Part shown: piece after piece, positions 17,871-26,612 of the stretch
Layout: every line of letters begins with the position of its first letter
Numbering within the stretch: position 1 is the first letter of the stretch
NCBI RefSeq assembly: GCF_000702885.1
Contig: NZ_JNKO01000003.1
Location: 180,375 to 244,374 of the forward strand
DNA: 64,000 nt
Direction: 5' to 3'
From: Oribacterium sp. P6A1
GTDB lineage: Bacteria; Bacillota; Clostridia; Lachnospirales; Lachnospiraceae
Program-made: the position numbers and the translations under genes
Notes under the pieces: generated by a model
Database searches by the model: none
The model's input: the letters and a program-made list of their open reading frames with translations, nothing else
Told to the model about the DNA's origin: nothing

Positions 17871-17912
17871 AAAGCATGAGTAACGAGTCAGACTCGTTAT
17901 TCATGCTTTTTT
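17869..17912 (+). terminator. Terminator of the antiterminator gene
   Basis: AAAAGCATGAGTAACGAG pairs with CTCGTTATTCATGCTTTT with one mismatch around TCAGA, ending in TTTTTT. The stem starts in the stop codon. Confidence 0.9.
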
Positions 17913-18026
17913 ATTTGGATCTCCAAAGTTTAGTGTTGTTTCCAATAAACTGTGAAGTTAAACTGTACCCAGGGAAATGGACTGATGTGTACTCCTTTTT
18001 TGGTACCTTCCTTTTAAGCAAAAATT

Positions 18027-18066
18027 ATCCCTTCCTGCCGTTAAAGCAGGAAGGGATGTTTTTTTG
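18027..18066. terminator. Bidirectional terminator between convergent genes
   Basis: Perfect 12-bp stem ATCCCTTCCTGC (18027-18038) and GCAGGAAGGGAT (18046-18057). T-runs follow on both strands: GTTTTTTT on plus, AATTTTTG on minus. It separates the antiterminator gene from the convergent secreted-protein gene. Confidence 0.9.
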
Positions 18067-18111
18067 AGGGTTAAATCTTTTGTATTATGCCAATGCTTAC
18101 ATCAGCTGTTT

Positions 18112-19503
18112 TTATGCGATAAGTGTGTAAGAAAGCATCACACCTTCTTCGTTAAATGTGATGGACATGCCGTTCATAATCACTGTTCCTACATAGAAGA
18201 AACCGGCCGGATTTACAAAGTGTGCATGCATCTGTCCGTCTGCACCGAGCTGCATGTAGATCATGTCAGTTCCGGTTGCTATAGGATTGCCAGTCGCGTC
18301 GAGGAAGCATCCCATAGTAGTTCCGTCTGCGGCTGTAATGATGCTCATAGGTGCAGTCGATACAGGGTAGGTCTGTCCGTCTGGTGTTGTAAGTGTAGCT
18401 CCGTCTGCGGAAACTGTACCAACTCCTGCGAATGAAAGACCTGAAACATCACCGCTTACTGTGTAAACTGTCTGTTTTGAACCATCTGCAAGTGTCTTAA
18501 CCTGAGATACAGCTGTCATCTGCTTTCCGCCAAGTGTGATGGTGGTTGTTGTAACCTTGGAGCCATCAGCTGCTGTGGTTGTATTGCTTACTACTGTTGC
18601 ACCGCTTGGTGAAGTGCTTGTTCCGCTGCCACTGCTGCTGCCTGATGAAGAAGAACCACCGGATGAGCTTGATGAAGAATCGCTGTCGGATGAATCACTG
18701 TCACTGCTTGATGACTTAACGTTGACCTTAACCTTCTTGGTATCGTAATAGTGAATTGTTGATGCTGATGCCTTTGCGGTTTTCTCATCCTTGACATCTG
18801 CAGACACTGTAATGGTTGTAGATCCCTTTGCAACAGCCTTAAGAGTATGATCCTCTACCTTTGCTATAGCAGAATCCGCAGACTCAAATTTGATATCTGT
18901 AGCAGCTACAGGATCATCATAGAATACACATTCATCAAGGTCGACTGTATCACCAACATACAGTTCTAATGTTTCATTATCATTGAAACAAAGGACACTT
19001 GTATCCTTCCTTTTCTTTACCGTATCAGTATTGCCGGAGTTGTTACCGGAATTGTTATTATTACCGGAGTTGTTGCCTGAATTGTTATTATTACCGGAGT
19101 TGTTGCCTGAATTACCATTATCGCCGGAGTTGTTACCGGAATTTCCTGAGTCATCTAACTCAACCTTTATTCCAAGTTCTCCAAAGATTTTGTCTATTTC
19201 TGATCCGGAAGCTTTAAAAAGATAAGATATAGTTGCATTACCATTTTTCTTGGGTGTAATCATACCGTCTGCTACAGTCGCTACTGAAGTGTCGTTGGAC
19301 TTCCATTCCTCTGAACCGTCCCACTCAGAGGGGTATTTTACGGGTATTTTGGTTTTTTCAGATATTACTTTACCTTCTTCAGTATCCCCCCAACTTTCCC
19401 AATCAATTTCCGGTAAACCATCAGCCAGTGCTGTTACCGGGACCTGAGCCAGGGCTATAACCGCCGTCAGGGACAAACATGCTAATTTCTTCCATAATTT
19501 CAT
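18112..19503 (-). CDS. Secreted protein with Ig-like domains and a novel C-terminal domain
   Basis: I start at ATG 19503 (GAGGAT box), giving MKLWKKLACLSLTAVIALAQ, a signal peptide cleaved near ALADG; an upstream ATG adds 23 residues before it and is unlikely. Next comes an Ig-like (Big_2-type) stretch (WKSNDTSVATVADGMI), a Gly/Asn/Ser repeat of about 45 residues (NNSGNN units), a second Ig-like domain (FESADSAIAKVEDHTLKAV), and a Ser/Asp/Gly-rich linker. The final 140 residues match the end of the large secreted protein at 42967-45234. No LPXTG motif or membrane anchor is seen. Function unknown; surface protein or matrix component is likely. Confidence 0.85.
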   Translation of the reverse strand: MKLWKKLACLSLTAVIALAQVPVTALADGLPEIDWESWGDTEEGKVISEKTKIPVKYPSEWDGSEEWKSNDTSVATVADGMITPKKNGNATISYLFKASGSEIDKIFGELGIKVELDDSGNSGNNSGDNGNSGNNSGNNNNSGNNSGNNNNSGNNSGNTDTVKKRKDTSVLCFNDNETLELYVGDTVDLDECVFYDDPVAATDIKFESADSAIAKVEDHTLKAVAKGSTTITVSADVKDEKTAKASASTIHYYDTKKVKVNVKSSSSDSDSSDSDSSSSSSGGSSSSGSSSGSGTSTSPSGATVVSNTTTAADGSKVTTTTITLGGKQMTAVSQVKTLADGSKQTVYTVSGDVSGLSFAGVGTVSADGATLTTPDGQTYPVSTAPMSIITAADGTTMGCFLDATGNPIATGTDMIYMQLGADGQMHAHFVNPAGFFYVGTVIMNGMSITFNEEGVMLSYTLIA

Positions 19504-19902
19504 ATATTCTATCCTCACTAAAATAAATGCACCGGGTCTCGACCAGCGGTCTAAAATTCCACACCGTTCCACTCATTCTGTTTAACCCTCTCATACATGG
19601 AAATCCGTACATACATACACCTTTCAGACTGCTGTTCAAAACCTTCACCTTCTGATGTTTCCGATTACGCCCTCATTAGAATCATTCTCACAGCTACCTG
19701 CCATGAGGAATACTCAATCTCACATCAGTGAATCGGATCCATCAGATCGTTACTTAAAGAATTACTTAAATTGTGGCACTTTCTATATGCACAATCAAGT
19801 CTCTTACATTATTTCGTCGTATGTTACAAATCTATAAACAAATATTAAACTTATTTTAATTTCGCGCGGGCATATATTTAATTCTCTTTAGTGAATGATA
19901 AG
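19504..19902. other. Intergenic region, AT-rich, no gene seen
   Basis: About 400 bp upstream of the secreted-protein gene. It presumably contains that gene's leftward promoter. I see no protein, RNA gene or strong hairpin in it. Confidence 0.5.
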
Positions 19903-19997
19903 CACCTGATATCTCGGTTGCAGCTAGACGAGTCGGTGAATCGGAAGAATTTGCCAAAGAGCTGGAAGAATATATTAAAAACAAGAAATCAGAATGA
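19903..19997 (+). pseudogene. 3' remnant of the Rpn-type gene at 33901-34713
   Basis: The frame reads ISVAARRVGESEEFAKELE then EYIKNKKSE and a stop, matching the last 30 codons of the full-length copy (SIADAARRAGESEEEFAK onward) with one codon missing. Nothing upstream matches the rest of the gene. Like the intact copy, it is followed by a GTGGCGCC-type hairpin. Confidence 0.85.
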
Positions 19998-20037
19998 ATC
20001 TATAGTAATATTTGAAGAAAATGAAATTGTATTAAAG

Positions 20038-20071
20038 AAACCAGTGGCGCCGGAAATGGTGCCACTGGTTT
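20038..20071. terminator. Hairpin downstream of the Rpn remnant and of the AAA-ATPase gene
   Basis: AAACCAGTGGC (20038-20048) pairs with GCCACTGGTTT (20061-20071). It resembles the hairpin after the full-length Rpn gene, so it is probably that element's terminator. It may also serve the convergent AAA-ATPase gene. Confidence 0.7.
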
Positions 20072-20187
20072 AAATTATTAGACTACATCAATCAGAAAAA
20101 ATTGCTGTTTATTTAAGTACCGCACTACATTCTAAATTGAGTGACTTATTAATTAACACATGACTAAAGTGGTTTGAAACGCTTTGC

Positions 20188-21780
20188 CTACACTGTTCCT
20201 TCAAACAATACCTTGTTTCCTATATGTATTCGTTCAACACCCTGTTTTTTCTTTTTATTGAAGTTGAAGCTAAGCATATATCCTGTATCAAGTCCAAATC
20301 GATCAAGATACTCTGCTATCTGTTTCTCTCCATCTGCATTATATCGTTCACCTTTCCATATCTTCAGTTCAATGATATATCGCCTTCCAAGATAGTGGAT
20401 TACAACATCCATCCGCTTGTGATCTCTGGTCTGTTCTTCTATGCTGTAAGTTCCGGTTCCATTTATTATAGGAGCCAGATAGGTGAGAAAGCGTTCTCTG
20501 CCTTCCTCTTCAAGAAACTTCTCTGTGTCATCTTTATGGATGATATTGTGTTCCTTGATAAAATGACTCATGATTTTGCTTATATCAAGCCATCCATCTT
20601 CATCTACAAAGATCGATTTATCAGAGGCTGCAAGTTGTCTTAAATCTTCATTGACTTTACTTTCACCGATAAAGTAATTATACAGCCTCATTTCAAATAT
20701 TCTATTGGCAACAGCAACTGTATTATGGTTGTTTACTATAAATCCATACATTCGGAGCTGTTTCTGTTCTTCATCATCCGGAAGATGGGCTATGGTTTCA
20801 CCCCTTAAAAGAATCCTTCGAAGCTGTCCCTTAAGTTCAGGATAATTCGTAAGCTTCCCTATCAGGGATTCAAATAGTGGGCTCTCCTCCGAAAGAATTC
20901 TCTTGACCGCTTCATCAACTCCGTAATTTGTCCAGGCTTCAGCAAGTGTTTTGAAAGTATCTGGAACCAGTTTTTTATCCAACAGCTCGCAGATACGACT
21001 CACCAGATACGGATATCCGTTTGTGTATTCTCTTATAGATTTTGCTATCGAAGCCGCATCCATACCTGTGTGATGATCAGCCTCGTATTCATCGAGCATT
21101 CTTTTAATTCCGTCCTCAGGCAGACTCATATCTATATCAAAATCAGCTGCTATATTCCAAGGACTGTTAACTTTATGTTCGTTTTCAGTTCGGATCTTTG
21201 ATTTAAGGTGCTTTACATCTGTGACACCGGCGAGAATGACTGAAAGAAAGGTCTTATCTTCAGGGTCTTTCTTTTGCTCAAGGTAGTTGGCCCTTAATTG
21301 TGCCAGAAAGTCGAGAAAGACTTGATTATTTGTAGCCGTGTCAACCTCATCAATTATCATTACAACCGGTTTTTCAGTATTCTGACACCATTCATCCAAA
21401 ACAGCAAACAGTTCATCCAATACCGCAAAATCTTCTTTACGATCCACTATTTCCTGAAGTGCTTCAACTATTCTGTCCGGAATATCAGCTTTCTTCTTTT
21501 TCTTAATTACCTGACGGCAAAATGCTTTGACAAATTTCTCTTCTGTTTTAAAGCTTGCATCGCTGATTTTCTGAAAATCAAGACTTAATACATTGTATTC
21601 ACCGGAGAGTTTTGTTTCTAAGACATCGATAGTTGTAGTCTTTCCATACTGTCTTGCGCGATTAATAGCAAAATACTTACCGGCATCTACAAGATTTTTG
21701 ATTTCTTTTACTCTATCAGAGAGATCAACCATATAATGTTTTGAGGGCACACACACTGCTGTTGTATTGAATTCTTTCAT
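20188..21780 (-). CDS. AAA-ATPase-like protein with C-terminal PD-(D/E)XK nuclease-like domain
   Basis: Protein of 530 residues of the AAA-ATPase_like plus PDDEXK_9 type, abundant in Lachnospiraceae and Bacteroidetes. The N-terminus has KHYMVDLSDRVKEIKNLVD, then the P-loop variant NRARQYGKTTT at 40-50, a Walker B-like PVVMIIDEVDTA, and a winged-helix-like middle. The C-terminal 60 residues carry DVVIHYLGRRYIIELKIWKG, the D...ExK nuclease core, followed by QIAEYLDRFG. A role in mobile-element biology or defence has been proposed for the family but is unproven. ATG 21780 has GGAG upstream. It lies just downstream of a toxin-antitoxin pair on the same strand. Confidence 0.85.
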   Translation of the reverse strand: MKEFNTTAVCVPSKHYMVDLSDRVKEIKNLVDAGKYFAINRARQYGKTTTIDVLETKLSGEYNVLSLDFQKISDASFKTEEKFVKAFCRQVIKKKKKADIPDRIVEALQEIVDRKEDFAVLDELFAVLDEWCQNTEKPVVMIIDEVDTATNNQVFLDFLAQLRANYLEQKKDPEDKTFLSVILAGVTDVKHLKSKIRTENEHKVNSPWNIAADFDIDMSLPEDGIKRMLDEYEADHHTGMDAASIAKSIREYTNGYPYLVSRICELLDKKLVPDTFKTLAEAWTNYGVDEAVKRILSEESPLFESLIGKLTNYPELKGQLRRILLRGETIAHLPDDEEQKQLRMYGFIVNNHNTVAVANRIFEMRLYNYFIGESKVNEDLRQLAASDKSIFVDEDGWLDISKIMSHFIKEHNIIHKDDTEKFLEEEGRERFLTYLAPIINGTGTYSIEEQTRDHKRMDVVIHYLGRRYIIELKIWKGERYNADGEKQIAEYLDRFGLDTGYMLSFNFNKKKKQGVERIHIGNKVLFEGTV

Positions 21781-21960
21781 TGGTTTTCTCTCCTATCTGT
21801 TCAGCTTTTATCTCTATATGGAATCACTTTAATGGGGTTATGGTGATTATTTATACCGGCTATTATTGTTACCATTATACAATATAAAATTTTCACGTTC
21901 AAACGCTCGACGCCTTGCATAGGAATTAAAATAAATTACAGTCTCGTCGTTCTTTCCAAG

Positions 21961-22548
21961 TCATTTTTGAAACGCAAGATTAGATTCTGCTTGCAGGAAT
22001 CTATTTTTTGTATATCTTATTCTACGTGCTTCTATAGCCTTTCTCAGATATAAATCCCGGTATTTTTCGTATTGAAATGAGGCGGATTCATGATACTTGC
22101 GAAAAGAATCTTCCGAAAGATTTCCTCTGGCATCATAAAGAAGCGATATAAACCATTCGGGATCAACATTCAATTTTTTTAAAATCATATCATGAGCTTT
22201 GTCTTGAATCTGATGGCTCTCGTATCTTGTTATTGTCTTTCCTCCCCATCCTAATAAAAGACAAAGATCACTCTGACTTATGCTGTACTTGGCTCTTATC
22301 GCAACAATTTGAGAAGATGTCAGAAGACCTTGCTTCTTCCTATAGGCATCTTTCATTTGGATGTCATTATACTGAATTTGTTCCTCGGTCATATATAATT
22401 CTTCAGCCAAATCACAATACATATATTCTGCGTCATAGCGTAATTTTTCGCCTTTAAACACTGTGTGTTCAGATACAATAACGGTTTTAACTTCATGTTC
22501 TTCCATACAGCAGGTACACAGTTGCTTTTTAGTTTTTATTATATTCAT
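21961..22548 (-). CDS. Antitoxin-like regulator: zinc-ribbon-like N-terminus plus XRE HTH
   Basis: Protein of 195 residues. The N-terminus has a CxxC pair (CTCCMEEHEVKTV) like the MqsA/YgiT zinc ribbon, but only one further Cys (YMYCD) is seen, so the metal site may be incomplete. A Cro/C1-type HTH follows: LTSSQIVAIRAKYSISQSDL, then LLGWGGKTITRYE. The C-terminal region resembles the part that precedes the SocA/Panacea domain in related antitoxins, without that domain. It is second in a two-gene operon, nine bases after the partner's stop, with a GAGGTG box. A role as antitoxin and autorepressor is inferred. Confidence 0.75.
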   Translation of the reverse strand: MNIIKTKKQLCTCCMEEHEVKTVIVSEHTVFKGEKLRYDAEYMYCDLAEELYMTEEQIQYNDIQMKDAYRKKQGLLTSSQIVAIRAKYSISQSDLCLLLGWGGKTITRYESHQIQDKAHDMILKKLNVDPEWFISLLYDARGNLSEDSFRKYHESASFQYEKYRDLYLRKAIEARRIRYTKNRFLQAESNLAFQK

Positions 22549-22557
22549 GAAAGCACC

Positions 22558-22995
22558 TCATTTCTTATAAGGAAAAATATTTGATGTAAATGGTCTTTCT
22601 GCAAAATGAAATGACATTACAAATGTTGTTGCCTGTCCGGTTTGCCCCAATAGCTCTACACGTATTTTTATATAAACTTCATCAGTGTTATTAAATACTT
22701 TGCCAAATTCCCTTATCTCACTTCTTTTAGGAAATCTAAAATCTTTTACTGTTTGTATATAATTAGCGACTTGCAATTCTAACAGCTCTTTTTTCAAGGC
22801 ATCAAGCGGGTCTTCATCCGGAAACAATGTATTTATGGTATACATATTTGTATATCTAAGATTTCGTTTTTCATCTACTACGCGTCTCTGTTGAAATTCT
22901 ATTTTTGCCCCGTTTTTCAGTGCATATTTCAGATTCTGAAGATAAGCCTTTACTTCTATTTCGCTTTCTACACGCGAATTAATTTCATTTATCAA
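22558..22995 (-). CDS. Candidate toxin or partner protein of the zinc-ribbon/HTH gene
   Basis: Protein of 145 residues that I cannot place in a named family with certainty. Start is TTG at 22995, chosen because AGGAGG lies six bases before it; no in-frame ATG is nearby. Recognisable blocks are VKAYLQNLKYALKNGAKIEF, NMYTINTLFPDEDPLDAL, and VKDFRFPKRSEIREFGKVF. It precedes the HTH gene, the order seen in mqsRA and higBA. Being first in an autoregulated operon with a palindromic operator supports a toxin-antitoxin reading. Proteins of this kind are often annotated as hypothetical in Firmicutes. Confidence 0.6.
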   Translation of the reverse strand: MINEINSRVESEIEVKAYLQNLKYALKNGAKIEFQQRRVVDEKRNLRYTNMYTINTLFPDEDPLDALKKELLELQVANYIQTVKDFRFPKRSEIREFGKVFNNTDEVYIKIRVELLGQTGQATTFVMSFHFAERPFTSNIFPYKK

Positions 22996-23010
22996 ATTAC
23001 GCCTCCTGCA

Positions 23011-23030
23011 GAGGTATCATTTGATACCTC
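23011..23030. promoter_or_regulatory. Operator palindrome of the toxin-antitoxin operon
   Basis: GAGGTATCA TT TGATACCTC is a perfect 9-bp inverted repeat with a 2-bp centre. It lies immediately downstream of the -10 box and upstream of the ribosome site, an ideal position for repression by the HTH protein. Confidence 0.8.
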
Positions 23031-23031
23031 A

Positions 23032-23060
23032 AATGTATATTCTTTTTGTATCACTGTCAA
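23032..23060 (-). promoter_or_regulatory. Promoter of the toxin-antitoxin operon
   Basis: On the minus strand, TTGACA (23060-23055) and TACATT (23037-23032) are 17 bp apart. The operator overlaps the expected start site. Confidence 0.8.
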
Positions 23061-23214
23061 TGGGTATATAAATGGAAACATATAGAATAGATTTTGAAAA
23101 TCTAAATAAGATGATATCAAAAAGACGTATGTTTTCATATGGTCTAAAATACGACTATATTTGAATTGTAGTATGATATTACTCTTGAAAAGAATATACT
23201 GTTTTTGAATAAAA

Positions 23215-23255
23215 AAATGTGCCGCTGTCCGTATTTACGGACCTGCAGCACATTT
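23215..23255 (-). terminator. Terminator of the flavoprotein reductase gene
   Basis: AAATGTGCCGCTGTCCGT pairs with ACGGACCTGCAGCACATTT with two mismatches. On the minus strand it is followed by TTTTTTT. It lies about 50 bp after the stop codon. Confidence 0.9.
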
Positions 23256-23302
23256 AAGCTTATTTCTGTGTGAGTAACTCAGATGTTAGTCTGACTGTTT
23301 TT

Positions 23303-25378
23303 TTATTTTCCTTCAGCTGCAAGCTGACCTGCAAGTCTTCCGAAGGTTGCTATGCGGCCTGCCTGAGTACCGGCGAGAAGGTTTGGATAGCTTCCGTTGT
23401 AGTATCCGCCGGCATCATTACCAACAACGAAAAGTCCCTCTATAGGTTTTGACTCTGTATCAAGAGCATGCATCTCTTCGTCTACCAGGATTCCGTCCAT
23501 GGAGCAGATGAGATATCCGCCGGCCTGACGTACACCATAGAACGGAGCCTCTGTAAGGGAAGAAAGTCTGAAGCTTTCCTTTCCGAAATCCTCATCCTCT
23601 CCCTTCTTGTAAAGCTCATTGTAACGGTCTACAGTTGCTTTGAACTTATCAACGGGAAGACCGAGCTTTTCAGCAAGCTCTTCTATGGAATCAGCCTTTA
23701 CGATATATCCGTCAGCTTCAAGACCTTCATTCATTCCCTGAACCATTTCCATGGTGAAAACAGGAGCTGTTCCGTTTGCATGAGGGTAAAGTCTGCTGCA
23801 GCCGTGAGTCTCGAATCTCTTACAGTCATCAGGATACTTGCTGTCCCAGATTTCACAGTAAGTATGGAAGGGTTCCTTTGAAGCCTGATGAAGGATATAG
23901 TCATAGGGCTGCGACTCATTCATGAAACGCTCACCGTTGAGATTCACCTTGAGGAATGGCTGTGAACCCATCCAGAAAAGAGCACCCCGGGTAGGCTCAC
24001 CGGCTTTTCCCACTTCATCGGGCTTTATTGCACCACGCTCGAAAATCATGGAAGTATGGGTTGTCTCCATGGTGGCTCCTGCCCAGAGACATGCCCTGAT
24101 TCCGCTGCCCTTTGCTCCTGCCTTTGAGTAGTTTACCGAGGTCTGCTCAAGAGTCCAGGGCTGAAGCTGTCTCAGCATATCTTCGTCGGCACTGTATCCG
24201 CCGGTAGCGATGATGACACCCTTTTTGGCATTGTAACGAACATAATTACCGTCCTTGTCCGTAGCAATAAGGCCTGTCACTCTGCCGTCATCGTTCTTCT
24301 CAAGCCTTATCATGGTTACTTCATAACGGGTCTCAAGTCCCTTTGCCTCAGCATATTCAAGTACTTTGTCCATAGTCTGCTGCTCATAATAGGTCTCGTC
24401 GTACTGAACGCTGTGTCCAACCTCAAGTCCCTGATAGTTCTGCTTCAGCGTATCATCGTCATACTCATGTCTGAATTCCATACCGCCCTGCTTGAGAACA
24501 TCCCTGAACCAGTCCATAGTCTCACCGGAACGGTCAGCCCAGATCTTCACCTGACTTCTTCTTGCGTAACCCTGGCTCCAGTCACAGATGTATTTGATAG
24601 CTTCGTTCTTATCTACATTATGACCGTCTTCCTTCTGCTCTGTTGAATCGCAGGCTGCCAGAGTGTCACGGATACCGGAGGCTTTGTCATGCTCAAACTT
24701 CTCTATAAGAATAGTCTTTGCGCCCTTTTCAACAGCTGCCGCAGCCGCAAAAAGACCTGATGAGCCTGCGCCTACTACCAGAACTTCTGTATCAACGGTA
24801 TCCTTGATATCGCTCTCTGCAATTTCCGGTGCCTCGCCCAGCCAGTCTGCTGAAGATTCTGCCGTAACCTCTTCAAGAGTGATCTCCTGTCCCGAAGCCT
24901 GTGACATACAGTCAAGAACCGCTTTCTTTATGGCATCGCTTGTAACCGTTGCTCCTGAAACCGCATCAATCTCAGCCCCCTGGGCATCCAGAACCTTCTT
25001 TGACATCTCGTCTCCGATGGCAGCGCCTATATTCTGTGTTTCCCCTGAAACATCGATCTTTATATCTGTGATGCTCTTTTCATCGAAGGTCATCGTGACC
25101 TTAACATCGCTTGCCATTCCTCTTGCGGATGCGGAATAAGTTCCCGGTGTGTAGGATAATGACTTAGTCGCAGCATTGAGAGCTTCCTTCGCAAGCTCTG
25201 TTTCTGCCGCTGCTGCTGTTGCCACCGTAGTTTCTGCAGCCTTTGATGCAGCCTCTGTTGTTGCCTCCGGCACCTCGGTAGTGCGTCCGCAGCCGTATAT
25301 GCCTGCAAATGTCAGAGCCGCAAGTCCTGCACCTATTCCCTTCACAAAGCTTCGTCTTGAAACTGTTTTGTTGTCCAT
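23303..25378 (-). CDS. Tat-exported flavinylated FAD-dependent reductase (fumarate-reductase superfamily)
   Basis: I start at ATG 25378 (GGAGG box); an ATG 33 bp upstream is unlikely. About 690 residues. The signal has a twin-arginine motif SRRSFVKG and a lipobox-like GIYGC. An FMN-binding domain follows (about 65-150) with the flavinylation site DAVSGATVTS. The FAD domain begins VLVVGAGSSGLFAAAAAVE and contains FLKVNLNGERFMNE. Near the end, YNGSYPNLLAGTQAGR stands where fumarate reductases have HGGNRLGGNA, so the catalytic Arg context differs and fumarate is not the likely substrate. Such extracellular reductases use small unsaturated compounds as electron acceptors. A LysR regulator is divergent, pointing to substrate induction. 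Confidence 0.88.
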   Translation of the reverse strand: MDNKTVSRRSFVKGIGAGLAALTFAGIYGCGRTTEVPEATTEAASKAAETTVATAAAAETELAKEALNAATKSLSYTPGTYSASARGMASDVKVTMTFDEKSITDIKIDVSGETQNIGAAIGDEMSKKVLDAQGAEIDAVSGATVTSDAIKKAVLDCMSQASGQEITLEEVTAESSADWLGEAPEIAESDIKDTVDTEVLVVGAGSSGLFAAAAAVEKGAKTILIEKFEHDKASGIRDTLAACDSTEQKEDGHNVDKNEAIKYICDWSQGYARRSQVKIWADRSGETMDWFRDVLKQGGMEFRHEYDDDTLKQNYQGLEVGHSVQYDETYYEQQTMDKVLEYAEAKGLETRYEVTMIRLEKNDDGRVTGLIATDKDGNYVRYNAKKGVIIATGGYSADEDMLRQLQPWTLEQTSVNYSKAGAKGSGIRACLWAGATMETTHTSMIFERGAIKPDEVGKAGEPTRGALFWMGSQPFLKVNLNGERFMNESQPYDYILHQASKEPFHTYCEIWDSKYPDDCKRFETHGCSRLYPHANGTAPVFTMEMVQGMNEGLEADGYIVKADSIEELAEKLGLPVDKFKATVDRYNELYKKGEDEDFGKESFRLSSLTEAPFYGVRQAGGYLICSMDGILVDEEMHALDTESKPIEGLFVVGNDAGGYYNGSYPNLLAGTQAGRIATFGRLAGQLAAEGK

Positions 25379-25552
25379 GATTTCCTCCTGAAAAATAATT
25401 ACTGTGAGCATCTTTCACTACTTTTTAGGGATTTGCCGGCGATAGATAAGTGTAGACACTTCATGTGGTAAGATAAGCCATGACAAATAATGTTTCATGC
25501 TCTGATGGTCACTGTAAAATATGACACCGCTCCTTAGGTGGAATTCGGCGCT

Positions 25553-25583
25553 TGATAGATATTTTATTAACATGAATCTATCA
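25553..25583. promoter_or_regulatory. Candidate LysR-type binding site
   Basis: TGATAGAT (25553-25560) and ATCTATCA (25576-25583) form a perfect 8-bp inverted repeat with a 15-bp spacer. It lies between the divergent reductase and LysR genes, 88 bp before the LysR start. Confidence 0.55.
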
Positions 25584-25670
25584 TCTTTACAGTTGCCGAA
25601 AAAGCAACTATCCTTAGAACATAAATGCAAGCTGAACTTGCGTATCAGAACATCAGAAAGGTCTAATTAT

Positions 25671-26603
25671 ATGACGATCCAACAGCTTCATATCTTTCGG
25701 GTTCTGGCATCCGAAATGAATTACTCAAAGGCTTCGGAAAAACTGTTTATGACCAGACAGGCTGTAAAGCAGAATATCACATCCATGGAGGCTGAGCTTG
25801 GAGGAGCCTTGTTTGATAATTTCAAAAACCATTTAAGTCTCACAATGAAGGGACAGCTGCTTCTCCGGGAATCTGCCGCAGTGACAGAAAGCTTTGACAA
25901 GATGATGAAAAGCATGTATTCGGATCTTAGTCTTGAAGGACCTGTCTCAATCGGAATCAGTGTTTCTTTGCTTCCGGGATATCTCCCTGCTCTTCATGAA
26001 AAGCTTATGAATTTTAATCAGGCTTTTCCCAATGTACACATCAGCCTGCTTGATATGGAAAATGATGAAGTGGTAAGAAGGGTTCAAAGCGGTGAGCTTT
26101 CCATAGGTATCATCATGGACCTCGGAAATACCATAGAGGGCTTTAACCGATATGAACTCATAGCCTGCAAGCTTGCTGCCATGGTGGAGTCACATCACCG
26201 TTTATGGGATGCTGAGGAACTGACCTTAGGTCAGCTTTCCGGTGAGACCATTCAGATTCCCGGAATGAGTGACGCATTTCTGCCACTGTTTGAAATCATA
26301 AAAAAAGAACAGCTCGATATAAAAATCGAAGTGTCCCATCATTATTATCAGGTTTACTACAAGGTTCGGGACAATGGGATCATCGGCCTGAACCGATACT
26401 TCCCGCCGGAAAACGATACTCCCGACAGCACCCGAGACATCCTTTTAAAGGACGCTCCACCACTCTGCGCTTCTGTCATCACTAAAAAGGAGCCCGGTAT
26501 CCCTAAGCTTGCATCCTATGTGAATCCGCTGGTGAATGCACTCAGAACCGGATATATGAATGAACCCTTTGTAAGAGAGAGCCCGGAAAAAACGCAGTCA
26601 TAA
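25671..26603 (+). CDS. LysR-family transcriptional regulator
   Basis: I start at ATG 25671, with GAAAGG upstream; a longer open frame upstream lacks support. The protein of about 310 residues opens with the LysR HTH: MTIQQLHIFRVLASEMNYSK then ASEKLFMTRQAVKQNITSME. A substrate-binding domain follows (PVSIGISVSLLPGYLPALHE, SGELSIGIIMDLGN). It is divergent from the exported reductase and probably activates it in response to the reductase substrate. About 20 residues after the domain end with no further feature. Confidence 0.9.
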   Translation: MTIQQLHIFRVLASEMNYSKASEKLFMTRQAVKQNITSMEAELGGALFDNFKNHLSLTMKGQLLLRESAAVTESFDKMMKSMYSDLSLEGPVSIGISVSLLPGYLPALHEKLMNFNQAFPNVHISLLDMENDEVVRRVQSGELSIGIIMDLGNTIEGFNRYELIACKLAAMVESHHRLWDAEELTLGQLSGETIQIPGMSDAFLPLFEIIKKEQLDIKIEVSHHYYQVYYKVRDNGIIGLNRYFPPENDTPDSTRDILLKDAPPLCASVITKKEPGIPKLASYVNPLVNALRTGYMNEPFVRESPEKTQS

Positions 26604-26612
26604 ATACCTGCA

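Noticed and set aside
18983..19225. Leu/Pro-rich plus-strand frame (PELLPELLLLPEL repeats)
   Set aside because: Antisense shadow of the Gly/Asn/Ser repeat of the secreted protein on the minus strand.
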